Source: Flavobacterium sp. (GTDB taxonomy: Bacteria; Bacteroidota; Bacteroidia; Flavobacteriales; Flavobacteriaceae). Taken from it: a stretch of 9,658 nucleotides of DNA. Positions 1 through 7,678 of this stretch are shown one piece after another. The stretch covers positions 1 through 9,658 of the forward strand of contig JANJWE010000323.1 in the NCBI GenBank assembly GCA_024709705.1. Direction: 5' to 3'. The first letter of the stretch is position 1, and every line of letters begins with the position of its first letter. A program made the translations under genes and the position numbers. The notes under the pieces were generated by a model. The model was not told where the DNA came from and searched no databases. It saw only the letters and a program-made list of their open reading frames with translations.

Positions 1-1
1 T

Positions 2-1078
2 ATGTTTATGCAGGATACTCTAAATGACTTCATATCTGATGGAAAAAAAACCTGGCGATTGGTTCGTAACCGAATTGGTGATATTTTTGATATTAACAAT
101 CCAAAACTCAGAGACAACAAAGAACACCGAGATATAATCATTTTTAATATTGATGAAGTTGAAATGCAACTTCCGGTATTAATTGGTGATTATACAGACT
201 TTTACTCTAGTAGAGAACATGCTACCAACGTTGGTAAAATGTTTAGAGATCCAGAAAATGCCTTATTACCCAATTGGCTTCACATACCGGTTGGTTATCA
301 TGGTAGAAGCTCCTCTGTAGTTCCTTCTGGTATTCCGGTTCATAGACCCATGGGTCAAACATTACCGAATGGTGAATCGCAGCCTGTATTTGGCCCTTCT
401 AGATTGGTTGACTTTGAATTGGAAATGGCTTTCATAACTACTGATGCTAACATAATGGGTGAAAATATTCCTGTGAATGAAGCTGAAGATTATATTTTTG
501 GAATGGTTTTGTTAAACGATTGGAGTGCTCGAGATATTCAAAAGTGGGAATATGTTCCTCTCGGACCCTTCTTAGCCAAAAATTTTGCTTCTTCTATTTC
601 ACCATGGATAGTCACTATGGATGCTTTGGAACCATTTAGAACCAAAGGGCCAAAACAAGAACCTGCACCACTTCCATATCTTCAACTCAAAGGGAAACAT
701 GCTTATGATATCAATTTGGAAGTTTACATTGCACCCGAAAATAAAGAGGCTTCATTAGTGAGCAAATCGAATTTTAAATACATGTATTGGTCAATGGCCC
801 AACAATTAGCTCATCACACTTCTAATGGATGTAAAGTCAATTCAGGTGACATGATGGGAAGTGGAACTATCTCCGGACCTACTCCGGATAGTTTTGGCTC
901 TATGCTAGAGCTAACATGGGGTGGCAAAAATCCAGTAACCTTAAAAGATGGAAGTGAACGTAAATTTATAAATGACAATGACACTGTTATTATGAAAGGA
1001 TACTGTCAAAATAGTTTAGTTCGAATCGGATTTGGAGAAGTATCATCTAAATTACTCCCTCCTTTTGTTCGAAAATAA
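2..1078 (+). CDS. fahA: Fumarylacetoacetase, 5'-truncated by the window edge
   Basis: Hydrolyses fumarylacetoacetate to fumarate and acetoacetate, the last step of cytosolic tyrosine (homogentisate) catabolism. The 358 visible residues cover the catalytic FAH domain. Seen directly: a YTDFYSSREHATNVGKMF block near nt 191-244, containing the Asp (197-199) and His (218-220) that correspond to a metal ligand and the catalytic histidine of the family; an HGRSSS block; FELEM (413-427), whose two Glu are metal ligands; and LLNDWSARDIQ followed by PLGPFLAKNF, which carries another metal-binding Asp (518-520). Family members have about 420-430 residues, so roughly 60-70 N-terminal residues lie upstream. 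The ATG at position 2 is therefore probably internal rather than the start. Catalytic residues look intact. A strong terminator follows 10 nt after the stop. The call is firm; only the upstream end is unknown. Confidence 0.96.
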   Translation: MFMQDTLNDFISDGKKTWRLVRNRIGDIFDINNPKLRDNKEHRDIIIFNIDEVEMQLPVLIGDYTDFYSSREHATNVGKMFRDPENALLPNWLHIPVGYHGRSSSVVPSGIPVHRPMGQTLPNGESQPVFGPSRLVDFELEMAFITTDANIMGENIPVNEAEDYIFGMVLLNDWSARDIQKWEYVPLGPFLAKNFASSISPWIVTMDALEPFRTKGPKQEPAPLPYLQLKGKHAYDINLEVYIAPENKEASLVSKSNFKYMYWSMAQQLAHHTSNGCKVNSGDMMGSGTISGPTPDSFGSMLELTWGGKNPVTLKDGSERKFINDNDTVIMKGYCQNSLVRIGFGEVSSKLLPPFVRK

Positions 1079-1088
1079 TAAATAGCTG

Positions 1089-1115
1089 CTCCGGTTTTCA
1101 ACCGGAGTTTTTTTT
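1089..1115 (+). terminator. Rho-independent terminator after fahA
   Basis: A perfect 8-bp stem, CTCCGGTT (1089-1096) with AACCGGAG (1100-1107), closes a TTC loop and is followed directly by eight T (1108-1115). It starts 10 nt after the fahA stop, so it should end that transcript and isolate the lipoprotein gene downstream. Confidence 0.93.
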
Positions 1116-1187
1116 ATAAAAAAGAAATTAGAATTAATTTTTTCTTTTACCTTAGTTCCAATAAATATATCTGTTAAAATATTTTCC

Positions 1188-2369
1188 ATGAAAAAAATTA
1201 CTCTGTTTTTCATTTGTACTTTATTTCTAACTTGTGGTGTGAAACAAACCCGAAATATGTTGACATCCGGTGAGTATGATGCGGCTATACAACTCGCTGT
1301 TTCCGGTTTGAGAGGAAATAAAACAGCCAAGGGCAAACAAGACTATGTTTATCTTCTAGAAGAAGCTTTTGCTAAAGCAAAGGAACGTGATTTGAGAAAT
1401 ATTGCCGCTTGGTCAAAAGATGCTAATCCTCAAAATTTGGACAAAATTTACAATACCTATGTTAGGTTAAATAATCGTCAGGAATTAATCAGACCGCTTT
1501 TGCCTTTACCGCTATTGAAAGAAGGTAGAAATGCAATTTTTCCATTAGATGATTATTCTACTGAAATTATTGATAGTAAAAACGCCTTGTCTAATTTTTT
1601 GTACACTAACGCTAAAAACAGTCTTCAAAATGCATCAAAATTTGAAGCCCGTAAAATTTTTGATGATTTAAGGTATTTAAATTCAATCAATCCCGGATTT
1701 AAAGATGTAAACCAATTAATAAATGAAGCTCAGTTCAAAGGAACCGATTTTGTTCATGTTTTTGCAAAAAACGAAACCAATATTATGATTCCTAACCGTT
1801 TGCAAAATGATTTATTGGATTTTAGCACCTATGGATTAAATGATAAATGGACGGTTTATCATAGCAATAGACAACAAGGTATTACCTATGATTTGGGTAT
1901 TATTTTAAACTTTAGAGCAATCAATATTTCACCCGAACAAATCAGAGAAAAACAAGTTATTCAAGAAAAACAAATCAAAGACGGTGTAAAAAATTTGGTG
2001 GATGCCAATGGAACTATTGTGCGAGACAGTTTAGGAAATCCTATAAAAGTTGACAAATTTATCACTGTAAAAGGAACAGCATACCAATTTACTCAATTTA
2101 AAGCCTGCCAAGTAACCGCAAAAGTAGATTATATTGATTTCAACAACAATCAACTTTTAAATTCATTCCCATTAACCAGTGAATTCATTTTTGAACATAT
2201 TTATGCCACTTTTAGAGGTGATAGACGTGCTTTTGACGAACAAATTATAGGCTATTTTGGTAGAAGAGCTGTGCCTTTTCCATCAAATGAACAAATGGTT
2301 TTTGATACCGGCGAAGATTTGAAAGCGAAATTGAAGGATATAATTAGTAGAAATAGAATCAGACGATAA
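1188..2369 (+). CDS. Uncharacterised lipoprotein, probably helical-repeat N-terminal half
   Basis: I do not recognise a named family. The 393-residue protein starts MKKITLFFICTLFLTCG. This is a basic start, a hydrophobic core and a relaxed lipobox with Cys16 as the likely lipidated residue, so it should be anchored in the inner or outer membrane facing the periplasm. Residues of about 20-200 are rich in helix-forming segments (SGEYDAAIQLAVSGL, DYVYLLEEAFAKAKERD, NAKNSLQNASKFEARKIFDDL) that look like TPR-type repeats. The second half (about 210-390) seems more beta-rich, ending in a basic helix. The start is fixed by the signal sequence. A weak -7-like element, TACCTTAG, lies at 1148-1155 (one mismatch to TAnnTTTG) with no -33 partner. 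The gene stands alone after the fahA terminator and converges on ytxJ with a 3-nt gap. The lipoprotein call is good; the function is unknown. Confidence 0.85.
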   Translation: MKKITLFFICTLFLTCGVKQTRNMLTSGEYDAAIQLAVSGLRGNKTAKGKQDYVYLLEEAFAKAKERDLRNIAAWSKDANPQNLDKIYNTYVRLNNRQELIRPLLPLPLLKEGRNAIFPLDDYSTEIIDSKNALSNFLYTNAKNSLQNASKFEARKIFDDLRYLNSINPGFKDVNQLINEAQFKGTDFVHVFAKNETNIMIPNRLQNDLLDFSTYGLNDKWTVYHSNRQQGITYDLGIILNFRAINISPEQIREKQVIQEKQIKDGVKNLVDANGTIVRDSLGNPIKVDKFITVKGTAYQFTQFKACQVTAKVDYIDFNNNQLLNSFPLTSEFIFEHIYATFRGDRRAFDEQIIGYFGRRAVPFPSNEQMVFDTGEDLKAKLKDIISRNRIRR

Positions 2370-2372
2370 TTT

Positions 2373-2759
2373 CTAAACAAATTTTTTCAAGCTACTAATC
2401 TCAATTCCATCATGTGATTCATGATAAACACATTTACCCGCTTTAATCAAAAGAATTTGTGGCGATTGATGCATCACTTCAAAACGATTAGCAATTTCAT
2501 TTGAAATAGTTCTATACTCCAATAAATCTAAAAAATACGGTTGCAATTGTTCTTTTGAAAAATCATATTCGTTTTCAAAATTTTTTAAGGCAAATCGACT
2601 TATACTGCAACGGGTACTGTGTTTAAAAATCAAAACCGGTTGTTGATGCGATAATTCTACAAGTTCATTCAGCTGACCTAAATCGGTGAGCATCCTCCAT
2701 CCTACTTTGGTTGGTTTTTCATTTTCTGAACTTCCGAATACATTGGTAAAAAAACTCAT
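2373..2759 (-). CDS. ytxJ: Monothiol bacilliredoxin, YtxJ family
   Basis: A 128-residue cytosolic protein with a thioredoxin-like fold. YtxJ (BrxC) family proteins are linked to bacillithiol and are thought to remove bacillithiol from mixed disulfides on proteins. Seen in the sequence: PVLIFKHSTRCSISRFAL at about residues 41-58, which gives the family active site of one Cys (Cys51) in a CSIS context rather than CxxC; a cis-Pro region SPQILLI with Pro100; and a second, non-active-site Cys110 in KAGKCVYH. Length is close to the family norm. The ATG is at 2757-2759; no upstream alternative is better. It converges on the lipoprotein gene, with 3 nt between stops and no T-tract terminator, and diverges from clpB. 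A perfect -7 element lies at 2869-2876. Finding it implies, by family knowledge, that the host makes bacillithiol or a similar thiol. Confidence 0.9.
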   Translation of the reverse strand: MSFFTNVFGSSENEKPTKVGWRMLTDLGQLNELVELSHQQPVLIFKHSTRCSISRFALKNFENEYDFSKEQLQPYFLDLLEYRTISNEIANRFEVMHQSPQILLIKAGKCVYHESHDGIEISSLKKFV

Positions 2760-2830
2760 TTTTGTCTTATTTTAGGACATTTTGACTTGTTATTGAACTA
2801 GATTTGTTCAAAAATCAGTCATTTTGTCTT
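2760..2830. repeat. Three copies of TTTTG(T/A)CTT upstream of clpB and ytxJ
   Basis: The nonamer occurs at 2760-2768 (TTTTGTCTT), 2780-2788 (TTTTGACTT) and 2822-2830 (TTTTGTCTT). Offsets are 20 and 42 nt, close to two and four helical turns, so all three would face roughly the same side of the DNA. This is a possible operator or regulator site. AT-rich composition makes chance recurrence possible. Confidence 0.35.
2799..2806 (+). promoter_or_regulatory. Candidate clpB promoter (-7 element)
   Basis: TAGATTTG matches the Bacteroidota -7 consensus TAnnTTTG exactly. A TTTG lies upstream at 2781-2784, but the spacer is only 14 nt, shorter than the usual 17-23, so the -33 side is weak. Transcription would start near 2812 and give a leader of about 110 nt before clpB. 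Confidence 0.4.
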
Positions 2831-2868
2831 CTTTTTTTGGATTGGAATACATATTGACATTAGCACTA

Positions 2869-2876
2869 CAAAGATA
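2869..2876 (-). promoter_or_regulatory. Candidate ytxJ promoter (-7 element)
   Basis: The minus strand reads TATCTTTG, a perfect TAnnTTTG match, in the region divergent between ytxJ and clpB. No TTG is seen at the expected -33 distance. A start near 2862 would give a leader of about 100 nt and would overlap the proposed clpB leader on the other strand. Confidence 0.42.
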
Positions 2877-2924
2877 TTGAAAATCAATTTAGAAATCATC
2901 TGATAAAAAATATACCGTATTGTT

Positions 2925-5528
2925 ATGAACTTAAAAAATTTAACCATCAAATCGCAAGAAGCTTTGCAACAAGCTCAGCAAATTGCACAAGGTTTTGGGC
3001 AGCAACAACTCGAAAACGAGCACATTTTCAAAGGAATTTTGGAGGTGGATGAAAACGTTGCTCCTTTTATTCTGAAAAAAATGAATGTGAATGTGAATTT
3101 GTTTTCACAAATTTTAGATAGTACCATTCAAAGTTTCCCAAAGGTTTCGGGTGGCGAATTGATGCTTTCTCGTGAAGCAGGAACAATGTTAAACGAAGCG
3201 TCTATCCTTGCCAAAAAAATGAACGACGAATACGTTTCAATCGAACATTTAATCTTAGCCATTTTCAAATCCAAAAGTAAAGTTGCTCAAATTTTGAAAG
3301 ACCAAGGAGTAACCGAAAAAGGATTGGAAGCCGCAATTTCTGAATTGCGTAAAGGCGAACGGGTTACTTCTGCATCAGCCGAAGAAACTTATAACGCTTT
3401 GAATAAATACGCCAAAAACCTCAACGACTTAGCCAAAAACGGCAAACTCGACCCAGTGATTGGTCGTGATGAAGAAATCCGAAGAGTATTGCAAATTCTT
3501 TCCCGCAGAACCAAAAACAATCCAATGTTGGTTGGTGAACCCGGTGTTGGTAAAACCGCGATTGCCGAAGGTTTAGCACACCGAATTGTGGCTGGCGACG
3601 TTCCCGAAAACCTGAAAGACAAAATCGTTTTTTCTCTAGATATGGGAGCTTTGATTGCTGGTGCCAAATACAAAGGTGAATTTGAAGAACGCCTAAAATC
3701 AGTTGTAAAAGAAGTCATTAGTTCTGAGGGAGATATTGTCCTTTTTATTGACGAAATTCACACTTTAGTGGGTGCCGGAGGTGGCGAAGGTGCAATGGAT
3801 GCCGCCAATATTCTGAAACCGGCTTTGGCTCGTGGCGAATTGCGAGCAATTGGTGCCACCACTTTAGACGAATACCAAAAATATTTTGAAAAAGACAAAG
3901 CCTTGGAACGACGTTTTCAGAAAATTATGGTGGATGAACCGGATACCGAAAGTGCTATTTCAATTTTGCGAGGTATAAAAGAAAAGTATGAAACGCATCA
4001 TAAAGTTCGCATCAAAGACGAAGCCATTATTGCTGCCGTTGAATTATCGCAACGCTATATTTCTAATCGATTCTTACCTGACAAAGCCATCGATTTAATG
4101 GATGAAGCCGCTTCTAAATTGCGAATGGAAATCAATTCCAAACCCGAAGAATTGGATGTATTGGATCGTAAAATTATGCAATTAGAAATCGAAATCGAAG
4201 CCATTAAACGCGAAAATGACGAAGCTAAACTGAAAATTTTAGGTTTGGAATTAGCCAACTTAAAAGAAGAACGCAACGAGATTTTTGCCAAATGGAAATC
4301 GGAAAAAGAAGTGGTAGATAACATCCAAAACGTGAAAATTGAGATTGAAAACTTTAAATTGGATGCCGAACGTGCCGAGCGTGATGGCGATTATGGAAAA
4401 GTTGCTGAAATCCGTTACGGAAAAATTAAAGAAGCTCAAGAGCGTTTGGATAAATTACAAATGCAATTAGAAGAAAATCAGTCGGGAACTTCCTTGATTA
4501 AAGAAGAAGTAACCCGAGAAGATATTGCCGAAGTGGTAGCCAAATGGACCGGTGTTCCCGTGACAAAAATGCTACAAGGAGAACGCGAAAAGTTATTACG
4601 ATTAGAAGACGAATTGCATCATCGTGTGGTGGGTCAAGAAGAAGCCATCGAAGCCATTAGTGATGCGGTTCGTAGAAGCCGTGCCGGACTGCAAGACATG
4701 AAAAAACCCATTGGTACATTCCTTTTCTTAGGAACAACCGGTGTAGGAAAAACCGAATTAGCGAAAGCGTTAGCCGAATATTTATTTGACGATGAAAATG
4801 CCATGACTCGCATCGATATGAGTGAATACCAAGAACGTCATGCCGTGAGCCGATTGGTAGGTGCTCCTCCCGGATATGTAGGTTATGATGAAGGCGGTCA
4901 GTTGACCGAAGCCGTGCGACGTAAACCGTATTCAGTGGTTTTATTGGATGAAATTGAAAAAGCTCATCCAGATACCTTTAATATATTGTTACAAGTTTTG
5001 GATGAAGGAAGATTAACCGATAACAAAGGTCGTGTAGCCGATTTCAAGAACACCATTATTATCATGACATCGAATATGGGAAGTCATATTATTCAAGAAA
5101 AATTTGAAAATTTATCCGGTGGAATTGAAGCCGCAACCGAAGCTGCAAAAGTAGAAGTATTGGGATTATTGAAACAAACTGTTCGTCCAGAGTTTATCAA
5201 TCGAATAGATGAAATTGTAATGTTTACACCATTATCTAATACCAATATTAGAGAAATTGTGGGCTTACAGTTAAAAAGTGTTACCAAAATGTTGGCTCAG
5301 CAAAACATCACGATGGATGCCACTCCCGAAGCCATTGATTATTTAGCAAAAAAAGGGTACGACCCTCAATTTGGAGCTAGACCTGTAAAACGAATAATTC
5401 AACGCGAAGTATTGAATAGGTTATCGAAAGAAATATTGAGTGGCAAAGTGCAAACCGATAGCATCATTTTATTGGATGCTTTTGATAATGAGTTGGTTTT
5501 TAGAAACCAAAGTGAATTAGTTAAGTAA
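2925..5528 (+). CDS. clpB: ATP-dependent disaggregase ClpB
   Basis: An Hsp100/AAA+ hexameric chaperone that, with DnaK, threads aggregated proteins through its central pore and lets them refold; cytosolic. At 867 residues it is full length for the family. Domains in order: N-terminal double Clp-N repeat (about 1-150); AAA-1 with Walker A GEPGVGKT at 204-211, pore loop AKYKG with Tyr249, and Walker B FIDE with Asp276/Glu277; a long charged coiled-coil middle domain (about 400-530), which separates ClpB from ClpA and ClpX; AAA-2 with Walker A GTTGVGKT at 603-610, pore loop GYVG with Tyr651, and Walker B LLDE with Asp675/Glu676; and a C-terminal D2-small domain ([21 protein letters not shown]). 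No ClpP-binding IGF-type loop is seen, as expected. No CIRCE element is visible upstream. Monocistronic: divergent from ytxJ, with a strong terminator downstream. Confidence 0.98.
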   Translation: MNLKNLTIKSQEALQQAQQIAQGFGQQQLENEHIFKGILEVDENVAPFILKKMNVNVNLFSQILDSTIQSFPKVSGGELMLSREAGTMLNEASILAKKMNDEYVSIEHLILAIFKSKSKVAQILKDQGVTEKGLEAAISELRKGERVTSASAEETYNALNKYAKNLNDLAKNGKLDPVIGRDEEIRRVLQILSRRTKNNPMLVGEPGVGKTAIAEGLAHRIVAGDVPENLKDKIVFSLDMGALIAGAKYKGEFEERLKSVVKEVISSEGDIVLFIDEIHTLVGAGGGEGAMDAANILKPALARGELRAIGATTLDEYQKYFEKDKALERRFQKIMVDEPDTESAISILRGIKEKYETHHKVRIKDEAIIAAVELSQRYISNRFLPDKAIDLMDEAASKLRMEINSKPEELDVLDRKIMQLEIEIEAIKRENDEAKLKILGLELANLKEERNEIFAKWKSEKEVVDNIQNVKIEIENFKLDAERAERDGDYGKVAEIRYGKIKEAQERLDKLQMQLEENQSGTSLIKEEVTREDIAEVVAKWTGVPVTKMLQGEREKLLRLEDELHHRVVGQEEAIEAISDAVRRSRAGLQDMKKPIGTFLFLGTTGVGKTELAKALAEYLFDDENAMTRIDMSEYQERHAVSRLVGAPPGYVGYDEGGQLTEAVRRKPYSVVLLDEIEKAHPDTFNILLQVLDEGRLTDNKGRVADFKNTIIIMTSNMGSHIIQEKFENLSGGIEAATEAAKVEVLGLLKQTVRPEFINRIDEIVMFTPLSNTNIREIVGLQLKSVTKMLAQQNITMDATPEAIDYLAKKGYDPQFGARPVKRIIQREVLNRLSKEILSGKVQTDSIILLDAFDNELVFRNQSELVK

Positions 5529-5561
5529 GTAGTTTTTTCATAGTGATTAGTTAAGAGAAGG

Positions 5562-5592
5562 GCACCAATTCAGAGATGAGTTGGTGCTTTTT
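5562..5592 (+). terminator. Rho-independent terminator after clpB
   Basis: GCACCAATTCA (5562-5572) pairs with TGAGTTGGTGC (5577-5587) over 11 bp with one T-G wobble. The stem closes a GAGA tetraloop (5573-5576, a GNRA type) and is followed by five T (5588-5592). It lies 33 nt after the clpB stop. Confidence 0.92.
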
Positions 5593-5621
5593 GATATTTT
5601 ATTTTTTATACTATACTTTTA
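5590..5621 (+). promoter_or_regulatory. Candidate promoter for the TonB C-terminal domain gene
   Basis: TTTG (5590-5593) and TACTTTTA (5614-5621) are separated by 20 nt. The second box has one mismatch to TAnnTTTG. Spacing fits the flavobacterial -33/-7 arrangement, and the expected start near 5628 leaves a leader of about 30 nt. The -33 box overlaps the T-tract of the clpB terminator, so this promoter would restart transcription exactly where clpB's stops. Confidence 0.45.
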
Positions 5622-5658
5622 CAATAAAAATTGAGTTTTATAAGAATAAGTAAAAAAT

Positions 5659-6069
5659 ATGAAATTTATTATTTTCTTTCTCCTTTTTTCATTGGCAAGT
5701 TTTGCACAAACCACTGAAGAATATGCTAAAAAGTCGCATCACAATTTACCGGGCGAAAAAGTGTATCTTGAAAGTGAAGTGGAAATAAAACCTAAATTAA
5801 TGTATGGAGATAATGCCATGTATCGTTTTATATCTCGCAGTTTCAAATTTCCAAACGAACCGGCGATTCCCAAAATTGTGTGTAGTTTCGTTATAGAACT
5901 AGATGGCTCTATTTCGGATATAAAAGTGGTAAATAACATCTCCGAATCATATAAAAAAGAGGCTGTCAGAGTTTTAAAATTGTTTAAAGAGCCCTGGTAT
6001 CCGGCAGTTAAAAACAACCAACAAGTGAGGTGCCAAATCATTTATCCCATACAATTTGATCGATTGTAA
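5659..6069 (+). CDS. Exported protein with a TonB C-terminal-type domain
   Basis: A 136-residue protein. MKFIIFFLLFSLASFAQ is a Sec signal peptide with likely cleavage after Ala16, leaving a periplasmic or secreted mature protein. Residues of about 55-135 match the TonB C-terminal pattern by eye: a strand with VCSFVIELDGSISDIKVV, then a helix with KKEAVRVLKLFKEPWYPAVKNN, then a strand QVRCQIIYPIQF. Classical TonB has an N-terminal membrane anchor and a proline-rich linker. Here the anchor is replaced by a cleavable signal peptide and the linker is missing, so energy transduction by this protein alone is unlikely. Short stand-alone TonB_C proteins are common in Bacteroidota and their role is unclear. 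The mature part has two cysteines (75 and 125), which is unusual for the domain. It is followed after 81 nt by another exported protein on the same strand. Confidence 0.82.
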   Translation: MKFIIFFLLFSLASFAQTTEEYAKKSHHNLPGEKVYLESEVEIKPKLMYGDNAMYRFISRSFKFPNEPAIPKIVCSFVIELDGSISDIKVVNNISESYKKEAVRVLKLFKEPWYPAVKNNQQVRCQIIYPIQFDRL

Positions 6070-6085
6070 AATCCCAAAAGGGGTT
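6070..6085 (+). other. Weak hairpin between the two exported-protein genes
   Basis: AATCCC (6070-6075) can pair with GGGGTT (6080-6085) around an AAAA loop, with one T-G wobble, immediately after the stop codon. No T-tract follows, so it is not a convincing intrinsic terminator. It may be an RNA-stabilising or attenuating hairpin, or chance. Confidence 0.25.
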
Positions 6086-6150
6086 AAATTTATGGTAAAT
6101 CCAATTTTCAAATAGGTAAAAAAAAGTAAAAATTGTATTTTAGCAGAAAC

Positions 6151-7338
6151 ATGAAAATTATGCCAAAATACACAATACTATTTTTATTGAGTTCAATACA
6201 ATGGATCTATTCACAATCTGTGCAATTTGAAAAATCTATTGCGACAGCTTTTGAAAAGGCAAAAGCCAACAATAAAATAGTTTTTATTGAATACTACAAT
6301 ACCGATTGTTCTATTTGTAAAAGTATAGAACCTCTTTTTGATAATCCAGAAATAGCTGCTTTTTACAACTCCAATTTTGTGAATTATAAAATGAACTTAA
6401 AAAACGGACTTAAGGGTCCGGATAGTCTTTTCATGGCTCAAACTAAGCTTAAATTCTCAGGTGTTCCATTTTTCTTGTTTTTTGATTATTCTAAAAATTT
6501 TATTCATTATTCGGGAGCCAAAAACGACGTAAATTATATATTAAACATTGGTAAAAAAGCTTTAAATAAAGAAGAAAGGTTAGGAAATGTGGAAAACAAA
6601 TACAATGCCGGTGACAGAAGTATCAAAACGTTATACAGTTACACAGATTTGCTCCAACTTCAACAAGATTATGCGATGGCCAACAAAGTTACCAGTCAAC
6701 TTTATGAGGTTTACCCCAAGCAAAACTTAAGTTCGCATCAAAGTTATTTGATACTTAAAAATGCAGTTACCAGTATTGATAATGGCTTTTTTAAATATTG
6801 GTATGAAAATAAAGATAAATTAACCGGATTTGAAAAAGGGTCCAATTCCGGAACCGAAATAAAACTACTGGAACAAATTGTGATTCAATCCATCCGAAAC
6901 GAAAAACAAGATTGGGATTTATCAAAAATTAAAGAAGTAAAACAAATGACTGTAAACTTGGGAATGTCTAAAGACGGTAACGATTTTCTTTGGGAAGATG
7001 AGGTAAGTCTGTTGTTAAAGTATAAAGAAAATGATGAAGCACAGAGTCTTTTTAAGCATTTGTTAAACCAAAGTCAAAATATCTATTCCTCCATTTATAT
7101 AACTGACTATTTTTTAAATAGAACAGAAGAACCTATTGTGATTCAAACAATCTTAGCAACAATACAAGAACTTTTGAAATCGAAAATGGAGGCAGAACAA
7201 AAAGGCGACTTATTATTACAGGAGTTAATTTGTTACCAAAAAATGAAAGATATTACAAGTTTTAATCTAAAAAAACAAACTGCATTGGATTTCTATAAAA
7301 AGTCCGGTTTGAACCCTCAAGCTATTCATCAATTATAA
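6151..7338 (+). CDS. Exported thioredoxin-fold protein (CSIC motif) with helical C-terminal region
   Basis: The 395-residue protein starts MKIMPKYTILFLLSSIQWIYSQ, a signal peptide with cleavage near Ser21. Residues of about 25-150 look like a thioredoxin fold of the Thioredoxin_7/DUF255-like kind: a helix (FEKSIATAFEKAKANNK), a strand IVFIEYYN, the redox motif Cys53-Ser-Ile-Cys56, and a cis-Pro loop SGVPFFLFFD with Pro106. It is probably a periplasmic thiol-disulfide protein. The remaining 240 residues or so are mostly helical, with TPR-like segments (DLLQLQQDYAMANKVTSQLYEVYPK, EVSLLLKYKENDEAQSLFKHLL), and suggest protein binding. I chose the ATG at 6151 over an in-frame TTG at 6133, because the latter only adds residues ahead of a good signal peptide. 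An ATG at 6160 is also possible. A weak -7-like TATTTTAG lies at 6136-6143. Partner and exact substrate are unknown. Confidence 0.8.
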   Translation: MKIMPKYTILFLLSSIQWIYSQSVQFEKSIATAFEKAKANNKIVFIEYYNTDCSICKSIEPLFDNPEIAAFYNSNFVNYKMNLKNGLKGPDSLFMAQTKLKFSGVPFFLFFDYSKNFIHYSGAKNDVNYILNIGKKALNKEERLGNVENKYNAGDRSIKTLYSYTDLLQLQQDYAMANKVTSQLYEVYPKQNLSSHQSYLILKNAVTSIDNGFFKYWYENKDKLTGFEKGSNSGTEIKLLEQIVIQSIRNEKQDWDLSKIKEVKQMTVNLGMSKDGNDFLWEDEVSLLLKYKENDEAQSLFKHLLNQSQNIYSSIYITDYFLNRTEEPIVIQTILATIQELLKSKMEAEQKGDLLLQELICYQKMKDITSFNLKKQTALDFYKKSGLNPQAIHQL

Positions 7339-7366
7339 AAAAACGCCAGTGAATCACTGGCGTTTT
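7337..7366. terminator. Bidirectional terminator between convergent genes
   Basis: ACGCCAGTG (7343-7351) pairs perfectly with CACTGGCGT (7355-7363) around an AAT loop. The left arm is preceded by seven A (7337-7343) and the right arm runs into four T (7363-7366). Read on the minus strand the hairpin is therefore followed by a seven-T tract, so it can stop both the CSIC gene (+) and the paralogue pair (-). The A run also overlaps the last codon of the plus-strand gene. Confidence 0.88.
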
Positions 7367-7386
7367 AACTTAACAAACTAACTAAT

Positions 7387-7668
7387 CTATTGCGAGTAAT
7401 AGATTCTATTTATGGGTATAATCATACCCTGTTTCAATATCACTTTGTCGTCAGTTACTCCCCAAATAGTCGTTTCTACTACTTTTTTGGATGAACAATC
7501 TTCAAAAAAAATTTTAGTCTTCAATTGTTCCAAATTACCCAAAGACAAAGCTCTAGATAATTCAGAAATACGTTTTCGCTTCAGTTCCTTGTCTTCAAGA
7601 ACATCTGTAGTAGGAAATACCAATGAGTGGATATTTTCCTTCTCAATGGGTTCAAATGTGGCTGTCAT
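7387..7668 (-). CDS. Uncharacterised small protein, second copy of a tandem paralogue pair
   Basis: I do not recognise a named family. The start is set at MTATFEPIEKENI (ATG at 7666-7668), giving 93 residues. The frame is open for 20 more codons upstream, but that stretch overlaps the end of the preceding gene, and this Met aligns exactly with the first Met of the other copy. An N-terminal half with a helix (residues of about 24-43, KELKRKRISELSRALSLGN) is followed by a strand-rich half ending VWGVT-like, KVILKQG, IPINRIY. This pattern suggests a small beta-barrel (Sm/SH3-like) fold, which is inference only. No signal peptide or membrane segment is visible, so it is probably cytosolic. It lies 10 nt behind the first copy, so the two are almost surely co-transcribed, and both end at the bidirectional terminator. 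Confidence 0.8.
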   Translation of the reverse strand: MTATFEPIEKENIHSLVFPTTDVLEDKELKRKRISELSRALSLGNLEQLKTKIFFEDCSSKKVVETTIWGVTDDKVILKQGMIIPINRIYYSQ

Positions 7669-7678
7669 GTAAAAATGA

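Noticed and set aside
1052..1336. Minus-strand open frame of 94 codons
   Set aside because: It overlaps the end of fahA, its terminator and the signal-peptide region of the lipoprotein gene, and its translation is low-complexity and unlike a protein family.
3389..3718. Minus-strand open frame inside clpB
   Set aside because: It is antisense to conserved AAA-1 sequence; the frame is open only because of clpB codon use. The same holds for the shorter minus-strand frames at 4055-4324 and 5093-5287.
5739..6041. Minus-strand open frame of 100 codons
   Set aside because: It is antisense to the TonB-C-type gene, which has a signal peptide and domain pattern; the antisense product has neither.
6133..6150. 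TTG start for the CSIC protein
   Set aside because: It adds six residues before a complete signal peptide and lies inside a -7-like element; ATG at 6151 is more natural.
7412..7672. Plus-strand open frame of 86 codons
   Set aside because: It is the antisense shadow of the second paralogue, whose identity is confirmed by its similarity to the neighbouring copy.
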